64,000 nt of DNA, taken from contig JAPYMA010000254.1 in NCBI GenBank assembly GCA_035041965.1, positions 62,001-126,000 on the forward strand, given 5' to 3'. Shown here one piece after another: positions 1 to 10,262 of this stretch. Position numbers and translations under genes: made by a program. The stretch comes from Anisakis pegreffii (Eukaryota; Nematoda; Chromadorea; Rhabditida; Anisakidae). The notes beneath the pieces were generated by a model. That model was not told the origin of the DNA, ran no database searches, and saw only the letters and a list, made by a program, of their open reading frames with translations. Every line of letters begins with the position of its first letter. The first letter of the stretch is position 1.

Positions 1-447
1 TAGCAATTATCACTGAATGATGATGGAGTCATTCAGTGATAATGACAAATACAATTCCAGAAATATGGCTGCATTCGTGGAACTGTAAGATTGCATGCAT
101 TGCAGATGGCTCGATTCACATCGTGCTTGCATGCACTTGATCGCTGTGTCGTTCAACGATCTATACAACATATACTCAACAGTTCGAGTCCAAGGACGAT
201 TGGTACTGAGAAAGTGTACAGTAGTCATACGGCCCTCCATGCTAAACTGCTCGAAAACTACGTCGTCTTTTAAGGGAAATTTGTTCCTTTCCGATTAGGT
301 TGAAACCTTTTATAAAAATCACTTTTATTGCAACATGTACAACTCTATTGAAACGAAAATAAATTGCATTATGCCTTATCCAATAGAACACCATATCGAG
401 TTAAATACAGTGTTCATAGATGTATAAATTACAACGTCCACAACTTT
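1..447. other. Non-coding left edge; 3' flank of methyltransferase gene 1
   Basis: I see no convincing coding region here. The stretch holds a hairpin at 6-43, a copy of a ~95-bp repeat at 371-465 and a possible poly(A) signal for the minus-strand methyltransferase gene: AATAAA on the minus strand at 329-324, about 210 nt past its stop codon at 539. Short ORFs in several frames show no recognisable domain. Confidence 0.6.
6..43. repeat. 15-bp perfect inverted repeat (hairpin)
   Basis: Positions 6-20 and 29-43 are exact reverse complements, separated by an 8-nt spacer. The arms contain CACTGAATGA and TCATTCAGTG. No element boundary or target duplication is visible, partly because the window starts at base 1. 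It could be the end of a small foldback element. Confidence 0.6.
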
Positions 448-465
448 GCACATTCACAGTTTCGT
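371..465. repeat. ~95-bp dispersed repeat, copy A
   Basis: This stretch resembles 1228-1325 in the same orientation at roughly 80% by eye; shared words include AACACCATATC and GTTCATAGATGT. Copy A lies downstream of methyltransferase gene 1. Copy B lies in an intron of the same gene and is missing from the matching intron of gene 2, so it looks like an inserted small repeat. Confidence 0.5.
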
Positions 466-538
466 ATTATCGTTGTTCAACACATTCAGCTGATTACAAC
501 AAAAACAAACGAAGCCGAGCAGCTGTAGATGGATTCAT

Positions 539-2270
539 TCAGGACAGGTAACTAGCAAGAAGATGGGCATTGTATTTGTCTAAGCATGACGAATGAATGA
601 AACTGTATTCGCATACATCTGAATCGTACATATTGACCTCGTGCGCAAACAGGTAATAACCTCGCTTCGCAATTTCCTGCAAAGCTATCGCGATTTTTGA
701 CATAGAATTTCGATTATTATTAATTACTCAAACAAATAAGCTGCATATGGAAGTGGAAATGATACACAATGTAATCTTTGTCCGATCCTGCCAGCTTGAT
801 TGGTAGATTGAGTTCAATACGATAACAGTGAACTATTCCTCATTTTGATCTCATTTATTCGATTAACAGTTAACAGTTGTTGTTCTGGTAGTGCTGAGTT
901 TCCATTTAGAACGCTGCATGATATAAGATTGCTTCTTTCACAACTTACTTACGAAATTGACAAATTCTAAAACAAAAGCACCTTTATGAATGAAATTCTC
1001 GCGGACAACCCATTGTGTATTTCGATGAGTATTTGACAAATACTTTGTGACGCGATCAGCGGTGGAATCACTTCAATCTCGCTACCTGAAATAGGATGAA
1101 TCTAAGCGGTATCCATCATCTGAAGACTAAAGCATGACGATCATACAATGCCATCGCAAAAAAAGTCGTCTTCATTAAATCACTCAAGTATCAATCCAGA
1201 AATTGTGAATATACCAGTCTGTGCTCTATTACGCCCTTTGCAATAAAACACCATATCAAGTTAAATGCACTGTTCATAGATGTCTAAACTACAGCAACGT
1301 CCAGAAATTTGCATACTCAACGTATCTTTTGATGTCAAATTCCATCAATACAACCAACCTTCTATATCGATTTTCAATATTTCGATTGATTTAATTCCAT
1401 ATTTTTGCATGACGTGATCGAGTGTAATCAGATTCGCTGTCGGATTCAGCACTGCTCCCAGTGTACCTTTCATGAATTTTCCGTTTATCGACTCCAGTCT
1501 CTCCACAACTGCGGCCTCTTGCTCAGACTGAAAGATTCGAACTGAATTTCTGCTCCGAAGCAATTTTTCCTTCATGCACCTGCTCACCTTATCAACGGCG
1601 TATAATTCGCAGCGATTATCCGTGATGCTTTGCAATTCAGTCTCGAAACTTATTTCATTATTTATACCCAACGACAAGATCGTACAGCCTTCGCCAGCAA
1701 GATTATATGGTGAACAAATCCATTTGCCGCCATCTCCTAAAGCTCCAATGCGCGTCAAACCGGAGCAAGAAACCTGCAATTAGAGGCTGAATACGTCTGA
1801 AGTCAGCGTTATCTATTAGTTGCAAGGTTCGTGAATGCACAATTGTAAGGAACAATTCGCGAACAACATTTGAGAATGCCATTATGTCAAGTTTTATTTT
1901 ATTCGATCAAGCAGAAGTTTGCCATCACAAGTTTTTTGCCATTAGATGAACTTCACTCAAAAGTGTTCCCTTGTGGTGATATTACCTCAGGTACGATGAC
2001 GATTGAGAGAAGTGCGTGTGTGATACGAGCAGAACCGCTGTTCAAAATGGATTTGCGGGATATTGCCTGCTGTTGGTAGATTTGTTTCATTTTTTGAAAC
2101 CGATTATCTTCCTCAATCATCCTGTTTGAAGCACAGTCGGGTTTATCAGCTATCCGTTGAAACATACAAATCGTACTCAATGTCGGTCCAACTGTCTTCA
2201 TAATCATTATTATCGTAATTCCAGCAATGAATACGACAAGTAGAGGTTTTGCGATATTAGTCAAAAACAT
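539..2270 (-). CDS. Membrane-anchored methyltransferase-like protein (METTL24/Methyltransf_21 type), gene 1
   Basis: Exons are 2270-1986, 1773-1359, 1085-982 and 676-539, giving 313 aa ending in TGA. The protein has a short N-terminus, a hydrophobic signal-anchor around residues 8-26 and a lumenal methyltransferase-like domain: GDGGKWIC, the SLGINNEISFE strand region, KIDIEG, ICQILIEIH and the C-terminal EYSFIHSSC block. These are hallmarks of the nematode-expanded METTL24-like family; the substrate is unknown. An acceptor (AG at 2286-2285) lies 14 nt before the ATG. The ATG that gene 2 uses has no equivalent here, so I chose the next in-frame ATG at 2270, which aligns with codon 9 of gene 2. 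The gene appears intact. Activity is not shown, and the family could be catalytically inert in some members. Confidence 0.85.
1228..1325. repeat. ~95-bp dispersed repeat, copy B, in intron 2 of methyltransferase gene 1
   Basis: It matches copy A (371-465) in direct orientation. Intron 2 of gene 2 (9433-9601) aligns on both sides of this stretch but lacks it, which indicates insertion into gene 1 or precise loss from gene 2. No protein is encoded. Ends and target duplication are not clear enough to assign a family. Confidence 0.5.
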
Positions 2271-2634
2271 TGTTGTAGATGGTGCTGAAGACAACTGAGT
2301 ATAAGAAAATCAATCGGGTGGTAGTGATATTACAGTGAAAATTTAGTCAACATGATTTGAACCAGATTGAAAGTGCTATCGTTCAGAAAATTTGGTAGCT
2401 GCAAGGCCGTGGTTGGTAGCATTAGGATCTGTTCTAAGTAGCCTGTGCGTGCTTTTTTGATAGATCACGAGCGTTTCGAAATATGATCTGATCATCATGG
2501 GAATATGGCACTATACAAATGGCGTAACAGTTGATGCGATATTTGCATAATTCAAACTTAATTACTATAATGTTCATTCTATGTTTTTATTTAACTCTCT
2601 AAATAAGGCATTCAACGTTGAAACCCCAAATAAA

Positions 2635-4460
2635 TCTCAGCATATGACTCAAGAGAACTTACGACGAATCAAACAATAAATGTTGAAGAAAATACACAGC
2701 GAATCCAACAATGAACGAGCGATAAAATTTCAACAGCGCTGCAAAATGTCCTCAATGTCATCACTACATATCAAACAATGAGTAGAAGGGATGTTCGGTT
2801 TGTTTCAGCAGCATTTATTTTACAAAATTGTATTGTATTCATTTATTCGGATGGTGCTACTTATTAAAATTTCTTGATGAGTGTTACAGCAAAATAATAC
2901 TTCATTGAATGGTTAAACTTGATCCATTCAAACAAATTATATTCGCTGTAAAATTTCGGGCGGAAACCATTCAAACTGGACCATTTGTGATGGAGTAAAA
3001 TTTTCCGTGTGTAATTTCCACTTTACTCCTGTCTCAAGAAGTACACACGTTCGTGAAGCCTAATAAACGATCACAAATCCATTGAATCGCAATTCAAAAA
3101 ATGAGTGTGCAATATGGATGTATCTTCATATGAAAGGAAATGTCTGGATAGTTGGTAAGCAGAAAGAATACACGAGGCATCGACAATACGTAACCAAGGA
3201 TATTCGAAGAGTGATAACGGCGAAACGTCGATAACATTGTGATCTATGTGAACAGTTTTCTGGCATAATACTCAGTATTATGATCGGCTTTAGGAAACCA
3301 GTTTTATTATTGGAGCTAATCGCTTTACGCATTTAACGCCAGCAAGAAATCTGTTTGTGTGATGGTCTCGAATGAATATGATCATAAAGGTGGCTCAAAT
3401 GCACACTCATATTGCCATAATAGTGAGTCCCTGCTAACACTGTGATCTATGTAAACAGTCTATCTCCAAGGTGATCTCGCTCAACAGTATGGGACGTATT
3501 CGAAAATTGAGCTATATCTGTGAAACTTAGCATTATCTGTCGTAAACGTACGCAGTTTTCTCACAAAAGTGGACCTGTTCTTGCCAATGATGAAAAAAAA
3601 AACGCTTTGAAACTGAGGAAATCCGAGGATACACGCAGCCTGAGAATGTTACACGCGAGATTTTTCACGTATTGAAACATTGGTGAGCTTATGGCGTTTC
3701 ATCAAGAGTGAGCTATTTCTCAGGCTTCATGGACTAAGTATGAATTCATCATATTGCATCTGTTCATCAGTTTCGACAGCTTATAAATGATTGTGTTGAA
3801 CCTGCCCTTCATTCGAAGTACTTATGGTAATTGTGAATTACTGATAAGAGAGAGGGATAAATCCATGTTGAGATGCAATCGCTGATTAAATCAATAAACT
3901 TTAGCAGCGATTTCGTGTAACGTTGGATGCTGATAAGGGTTGTGAGTGACTAATGAACTTCCCTTCAGTGCTATTTGGAACACTTCTTTTTGCACAGATC
4001 CTGTTTGGTTTCAAGATCTGATGCCCTAAACGAACCTATTTACCTTGTATGTCGACTTGCATCGATGTTATATCGATCATTATTAAATATTTAGTTGCAA
4101 AGCAAACGACAGTACGATCAACAAACAGTTGATCTGCATTTGTTCTTGTTGCAAAATAAGTGCAATTTATTCAATCGGTAATGAATACAGAAAAGGCTAA
4201 CCGATACCCGAAAGGTGCAAAGACAGCTAATAGTAAGAGAAATTTGAAAATCTTTAGTAAATCACAATTACTGTTGCTCGAAATTATTCAGTATTTGATT
4301 AGTGATTTGTGCTGAGAAAAGAATGCACTATTCTTTGTTTGAATGCAACCGAATTTCTTCTGCAACTTTGCACCATTCAACACTTAAGAAGATGATGATG
4401 TCTGAAGTGTAGCTCGATTGATCATTAACACAGTTGCGAAATTCTTCATGGAAGCTGATG
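2635..4460. other. Intergenic: methyltransferase gene 1 promoter side and collagen 3' side
   Basis: No coding region can be supported. A minus-strand AATAAA at 4171-4166 lies about 290 nt beyond the collagen stop and may be its poly(A) signal. A ~25-nt motif (core TGTGATCTATGT) occurs near 3238 and again near 3440. Nothing else recognisable was seen. Confidence 0.55.
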
Positions 4461-6911
4461 CTATTCAGCAGCATCATCATAGACCTCTTGCTCGCCATTA
4501 GATGCCAATACTTGTGTTTGTTCGGCAGATTCGTCGCTGACGTCGGAATAGTCCTGTGGCTCGAGTGTTTCGATTGGATCTAGCGTTACTTCATCAAGGA
4601 CAAGCTCTGCAGATTCTGCTTGGTATGGTGTCACTCCGAAGACTGCCACTGGATCATCCGATCTGGAAAATCGTTCCAGATTTTGTTTTTTTGGTTTCTT
4701 TTTGGGAACTGGCGACTTCACTTGCTCGCGATGAGTCGTCTCATGATTTTGCTTCTGCCCATGTTGAGAGTGCTTCGTTGGTGGATGCACATACCCTGAA
4801 AATCGATATATTACCGATTCAGTGGGACGTGCTTTATTGATTTGCTTGGATAAGGAGAATCAAAGAGTCAACATGAGATCAGGGGTTTTCTTGATCGGTA
4901 AATGTTACGTGAATTAGTAACTCTGGAAGTGAGAAGCATGGGAGCGCACGGGAGAAATGTTCAGTTTATATTTTACTGAGAACATTCGACTGAAAAAAAA
5001 AGAGGCAATGGCTTGAAAATTACTATGACGAGGGATTTCTACCATAAAGGGACTCGGCGAGCATCAAATGGAGAAAGGAACAGGTGGTGAAGTTCAGTGG
5101 AATCGTTTGAGAAGTTTTTCGAGGACAAAAATCGAAGCTCACCTTGACAATGCGAACAAGAGCCAGGTGTTCCGGGTTCTCCTGCTGGCCCAGGAGGTCC
5201 TGGGAGGCCAATGTTACCTGGAGAGCCTCTGAAAGGAAAATCAACAGTGTTCATCCTAAAATGTAACCAAAAGATATTATATCCATTTTTTGAATAAATG
5301 AATGCAAAAAGTTATCCTGTTGACCGGAATTTTTATCCACCCAAGGCAATGCTTCCAATTCGATTGTTCTGAACGTCCGTTCTGAAAACCCCAAAGGGAG
5401 AATATCTAGAGAATGATTCATCCGCAAGCACAAAAAAGTTACACACCTATCTCCAACACTACCGCGAATTCCTTGAATTCCACCAAGTCCAGGCCTCCCA
5501 TCCTCTCCTGAAGAAACAAAAACTGGAATAACTGAATATTTCAAATAACACTGCAGTCGTATAGAACGTCATGAATAAGCCCACTGCTGTGAAATATCAA
5601 AGCTGGACTAGGCTGTTGTATGAAATGGAAACCGCGCGATAAACCCATTTTGAACGCAAACAAAAACGGCGTGGTCAGTGCGAAATGTTGTTTGTTGTAC
5701 CTTTAGCACCAGGTCTTCCTCGCGGTCCCATCGGCCCAGGAGGACCTACAGGTCCTTGGGGTGCACCGTTCAACACGCGACCACGATCACCAGGCGGTCC
5801 CCTCGGACCTGGAGGGCCCGTTTCGCCTCTAAGACCTGGTGCTCCTGGCGGTCCTGGTCTATTATCTTCACCCTTCTGCCCAGGTTCACCTCGTTTGCCT
5901 TGCTTCCCTCTTCTGCCCTTTAGTCCAGGGAATCCGGGTGGCCCTGGTGGTCCTGGTGGACACTGCAAATGAAAACTGATCAACTTGGATGCTGACTGAT
6001 GATCTATTGTGCGGAAATAGTTTCTAGAGCAACCTTCTGGCATCCAGACGATCCCGGTGTTGGTGCAGGCAGATAGACACCGTTGCGCCCATCTGGGCCA
6101 TCTTCACCAAAATCACCATCAATACCTGAATAGACTTTGAATCTGTTGTCGCCATCCTGGTGAACTCTTCAACCTGTTACGTGTGTGCCAGACCAGATCT
6201 CCGTGCTCATTATGTAAGCATCACTATGGAGGGAATTTCACTTACCGTCTTCTCCCGGTTTACCACGAGGTCCACGAGGCCCTGGTGGTCCTTGCGTGCA
6301 AGAGCAGCATGACACGTCAATGAAGTTATCGAGTGCTGCTTGCAGTTTAGTCAGATCTCTAACGAACCGACCCTTTTTAGGATCCAACGTCAGCTGTTTC
6401 CAAATATCTCTTGATTGCATCTGGAAATGTGATCAGATTCAGGTGAGGTGCACTTCCTTGTTCAAAACCATACGTCCTTGCATGAGAATTTAGAACTGAT
6501 ACTAGATTTAGAATCATATGCTATTGACGGTTTGTTCTAGCATGTATGGCACACACTAGTATCACCATTAGAAAATAGAAATCAAGAAAAATTTTCATCT
6601 TTTCTGCTCTCATATCCACAACTAGCCTTCGCAAGGCACTCTATCACGCATTTTCCATTTATTCATATATCTATCAGAATTAATGCAAAAGTCGATCTGC
6701 ATCAAAGACTATTGACTTTGATTCGTACTCACAATAACCTCGTCAACCATACCTTACAGAGTTCAACCTGCGATAGCATCATTGAAGTGCTTTTTTGAAT
6801 TTGCATATGAACGAGAGGAAGTAGTACGATAACGGCAAGAAGCGCAGCCGTACTGCAAACTGTTGCGATTATGGTAGTCCAACGGGATGCTGGGATTGTG
6901 AAGTGGTACAT
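4461..6911 (-). CDS. Nematode cuticle collagen with long non-collagenous C-terminal tail
   Basis: Exons are 6911-6753, 6420-6246, 6125-6034, 5962-5701, 5507-5447, 5228-5143 and 4795-4461; 389 aa. The N-terminal transmembrane block (residues ~11-35), the SRDIWKQ segment and a subtilisin-type RFVR site (residues 71-74) are typical of cuticle collagen pro-regions. Gly-X-Y repeats start after a Cys cluster (SCCSC), break at the VYLPAPTPG linker with CQKC, then run on with short interruptions ([17 protein letters not shown]) to GSCSHCQ. The repeat stays in register over every splice junction. The ~113-residue tail is rich in His, Gln and Lys (KKKPKKQ), then Glu and Asp; most family members end soon after the last Cys knot. 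The protein is expected to be secreted by hypodermis and crosslinked into cuticle. The acceptor (AG at 6943-6942) is 30 nt before the ATG. Confidence 0.92.
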
Positions 6912-6929
6912 CAGCGTTTCTGATTTCAG

Positions 6930-6955
6930 TTTTGTGGTACTCTGCAAATAAGTTC
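6930..6955 (-). promoter_or_regulatory. Probable trans-splice acceptor of the collagen gene
   Basis: The minus strand reads TTATTTGCAG ending at 6942, 30 nt upstream of the chosen ATG at 6911. No upstream coding exon in phase was found, so a spliced-leader acceptor is the simplest reading. A cis-spliced 5' UTR exon remains possible. Confidence 0.45.
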
Positions 6956-7857
6956 ATGAAAAATTTGACTAATTACGACAATTATATGCATGGCTCGCAC
7001 GTTCATCTGCATGGATAAGTCATACAAATACGTTAAACGATCAACAAGAAATGTCTGCCTCTAAAGTGTAATATGGAAAGTTTTGTAGCAAAACTCAGTT
7101 GAGATGAGTTCACTTAGAGTACAGTGTAATGAAAGAGTGAAATCAATTCGTTACGATGTCAAAAACCGATCACACCGCTTTGCTCGTCACAGAAGTGCAT
7201 TTTGCTAGGAGAGCGCGACATTTCCACTAATAATGGCGTAATATTTAGGTTATAATTTTTTGAAAATCAAAAAGGCACACAAAAATATGTCAACATTTAT
7301 CAACTGAATGAATAAGAGTTCATATCCACCAATGTGCCAACATTTAATTTTCATCAGATAAAAACAATAGACATTCAATAATATGTTTTTCTTCCAAGGT
7401 CAAAGCAATCGTTAATGAAACATTTCGACTTTTTTTCGTTCTCTTCTAATCATCTGACATTGTCACAATATTTCGAAGCATCTGATCAGAAATAACAGAA
7501 ACTGAATGGTTTGTAATTGGAGTCTCAGACGAAATCGTCTCAATACTTCACCAAACATTTATCTTTGATACTGTGATAATGAATTTAATTAGTTCACATG
7601 AGTTTGTACTAAGAAGGTTTCTCACCTCAAATCACAGATTGACCTCATTCAACAATATCGATCGTGCACGCTAAAAAACACTCATGAATTTTTATGTGCG
7701 TTATTGCCAAGGAAAAAAAGAGGACAAGTTCTTTCGCGTCATCATCATCATTGACATAAATTTTTTCATGTTTCATGGAAAAATCATCATCATAAGAATC
7801 AAGAAAAAAATAATTGACGAGCATCAAAGTACTGAGCGGTTCTTGACCATATCAAGT
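6956..7857. other. Intergenic between collagen and the right duplication arm
   Basis: AT-rich, with no supported gene. ORFs on both strands near 7645-7914 are low-complexity (ATC/GAT runs, poly-A) and have no domain. The collagen promoter should lie at the low-coordinate end of this stretch. Confidence 0.5.
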
Positions 7858-7969
7858 GCTGCATCGCATGAGCACTTTGACGTGTCATATCCATTTCTTA
7901 CAAGAAAACAATGACTATGTAGCACAACATAGGCAAAAATTTCTGCATACGGACTTCACTAAATGTTCA
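7858..7969 (+). repeat. 112-bp direct repeat, left copy
   Basis: It matches 10355-10466 at 111 of 112 positions by my count; the one difference is T versus A (CATTTCTTAC / CATTTCATAC). It ends 2 bp before the right inverted-duplication arm begins at 7972. The reading frame that is open in the right copy is also open here, so this may be a displaced piece of the same exon. Confidence 0.9.
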
Positions 7970-8363
7970 TGTTTATTTGAGGTTTCCACGTTGATTGTCT
8001 TATTTAGACAGTTAAATAAAACTTAGAATGAATATGATGGTAATTTAAGTTGAACTATGCAACTAACGCATCAACTGTTACACCCTTTGCATAGTCCCAT
8101 CCATATCCATACGATGATCACATCATAGTCCGAATTATCCGTGACCTAGTGGAGATGTTCGTAGTAGCTTTTAGAGCAATTAGCGCTGATCTCTGTGACA
8201 ATGTTGCCAACCTCTTTCTTACGAATACTGAATTTTTTGAACGATAGCACAGAATGATCAACCGTGTGGTAAACTATACTATCAATGCATTTGCGTCATT
8301 CCACTGGTCAAATCGCGTTAACTAAACTTTCCGCTGTAAAATCATCACCATCCAGCTGATCTC

Positions 8364-8374
8364 CTTGGATTCAG
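8364..8374 (+). promoter_or_regulatory. Probable trans-splice acceptor of methyltransferase gene 2
   Basis: The sequence CTTGGATTCAG directly abuts the ATG at 8375, leaving no 5' UTR after splicing. The left arm carries an acceptor at the equivalent place but no ATG next to it. Confidence 0.5.
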
Positions 8375-10262
8375 ATGGTGACGGTAACATCCTCAACAAT
8401 ATTTTCGAATGGAGTCGCGAAACGTCTACTTGTCCTATTCTTTCTTGGGATTACGATAATAATGTTGCTGAAGACAGTTAAACCACCAGTGAATATGATT
8501 CGTGTGCATGCACGGACAGCGGACAAGCCTGCTTGTGCTTCAAACAACATGACTGAGAATGACGACTTGCTTCAAAAAATGAAACAAATCTACCAACAGC
8601 AGGCAATATTCCGCAAATCCATTTTGAACGACAGTTCTGCTCTCACACACGCACTTCTGCACACCTACATTGTACCTGAGGTAATATCGCCGTGCTTACA
8701 AAGGAATACTTTTCATTGAAGTTCGTCAGTTAAAAGGTATTCGTTGAGGTGAATCTTTCTCGAATGCCAACAGAATATACGATCGTTATGTGATCCAGTG
8801 TCAACCTTAATCAAGCAATAATCCTTATTCAGGTGTACAAACTTTACTGGTGGTGAAAAAAACTTGCGACGGCAAAGCTTAGGTTGACCGCATAAAATAC
8901 AGTCTATAGTGGCACTCTCAAACACTATTCGCGAGCAGATCCCGATAACTATGCGTTCATGAATCTTACATCTAATACTCAACGTTACGCTCGGACGTGT
9001 TCAGCCTCTAATTGCAGGTTTTTTGCCCTGGTTTGACGCGCATCGGTAATTTGGGCGATGGCGGCAAGTGGATTTGTTCACCGTTCAATGTTCCTCGTGA
9101 AAACTGTACGATCTTGTCGTTGGGTATAAATAATGAAATAAGTTTCGAGGCTGAATTGCAATGCATCACGGATAATCGCTGCGAATTATACGCCGTTGAT
9201 AAGGTGAGCAGGTGCATGAAGGAAAAATTGCTTCGGAGCAGAAATTCAGTTCAAATCTTTCAGTCTGAGCAAGAGGCCGCGGTTGTGAAGAGACTGGAGT
9301 CGATAAACGGAAAATTCGTGGAAGGTACACTGGGAGCAGTGCTGAATCCGACAGCGAATCTGATTACACGCGATCACGTCATGCAAAAATATGGAATTAA
9401 ATCAATCGAAATATTGAAAATCGATATAGAAGGTTGGCTGTATTGATGGAATCTCGAACATTACAGTTTGGAAGATTCACAATTTCTGGATTGTTCCCTG
9501 AATGGTCTAATAAAAACTTCTTTTTTTTCGCAATGACATATTGTGATCGTTATGATATAGTATTCATACAATGGGTACGGCATAAATTCATTCAATTTCA
9601 GGTGGCGAGGATCAAGTAATTCCACCAGTTATCGCGTCGCAAAATATTTGCCAAATACTCATCGAAATACATTATGCTTTGCCAAAGAGAATTCCGTTCA
9701 TGAAGGTGCCCTTGTTTTATTATTTGTGAATTCCCTTTGCAAGCTGTGAAAAAAAACAATCGGAAATTACGCAGTTTACTTAATGGAAACTCAATACCAT
9801 CAGAATGGGAGTTGTTTACTGGTAATCGAATCCTGGAATTTTGTTTATTTTGACACTATTCATAACTGTAACTGCAAAGTCTAGGAGTTATTTTCGTGAG
9901 GTGTAATTCACATGTGTTCTGAATGGTAGAATGAGAAATAAATGAGACGAAACTGAGGAATAGTTCGCTGTTGTGCTATCGTATTGAACTCAGTTCCCCA
10001 ATCAAGCTGGCAGTATCGGAGACGAATTGTTGTCGGTACCATTTCCACTTTTTAAACGAGCTTAATCGTTTGAATAGTTCATAAAAACCGAAAATCTGTG
10101 TTAATAACTGCGATTGCTTTACAGGAAATCGCAAAGCATGGCTATTACCTGTTTGCACACGAGCTCAATCCTTACTGGCAGCAATTAAGCGAATATAGTT
10201 TCATTCATTCGTCATGTTTAAAGAAATACGGCGCCACTCTTCTTGCCAGTTACCTGTCCTGA
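8375..10262 (+). CDS. Membrane-anchored methyltransferase-like protein (METTL24/Methyltransf_21 type), gene 2
   Basis: Exons are 8375-8680, 9018-9432, 9602-9705 and 10125-10262; 320 aa. A hydrophobic type II anchor spans about residues 16-34 (LLVLFFLGITIIMLL), followed by a stem, then the methyltransferase-like domain: GDGGKWIC (115-122), ILSLGINNEISFE (134-146), KIDIEG (236-241), ICQILIEIH and EYSFIHSSC near the end. Motif order and length fit the METTL24-like family, probably acting in the secretory pathway on an unknown substrate. Exon 2 has the same length as in gene 1, with about 15 differences in 138 residues, whereas exons 1 and 4 are far more diverged. The gene lies on the opposite strand to its paralog and to the collagen between them. 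Both copies look functional. Confidence 0.88.

Larger units (their letters stand above)
448..2634 (-). repeat. Left arm of a large inverted duplication
   Basis: Read on the minus strand, this arm aligns through promoter, all four exons, three introns and the 3' flank with 7972-10351 on the plus strand. Homology starts at a shared TTTATTTG word (2634 / 7972) and ends at GAATGTGC (448 / 10351). Introns and flanks are clearly diverged, while exon 2 is nearly identical. The arms are about 5.3 kb apart and the collagen gene sits between them. Confidence 0.85.

Noticed and set aside
1345..1358. Methyltransferase genes appear to end prematurely at IDIEGWLY in both copies
   Set aside because: A GAA G|GTTGG donor sits just before the stop, and downstream exons in phase restore the conserved C-terminal half, including EYSFIH, in both genes.
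5685..5972. Plus-strand Pro/Gly-rich ORF over the collagen
   Set aside because: It is the antisense shadow of the Gly-X-Y repeats. The minus strand keeps the triplet register across all splice junctions.
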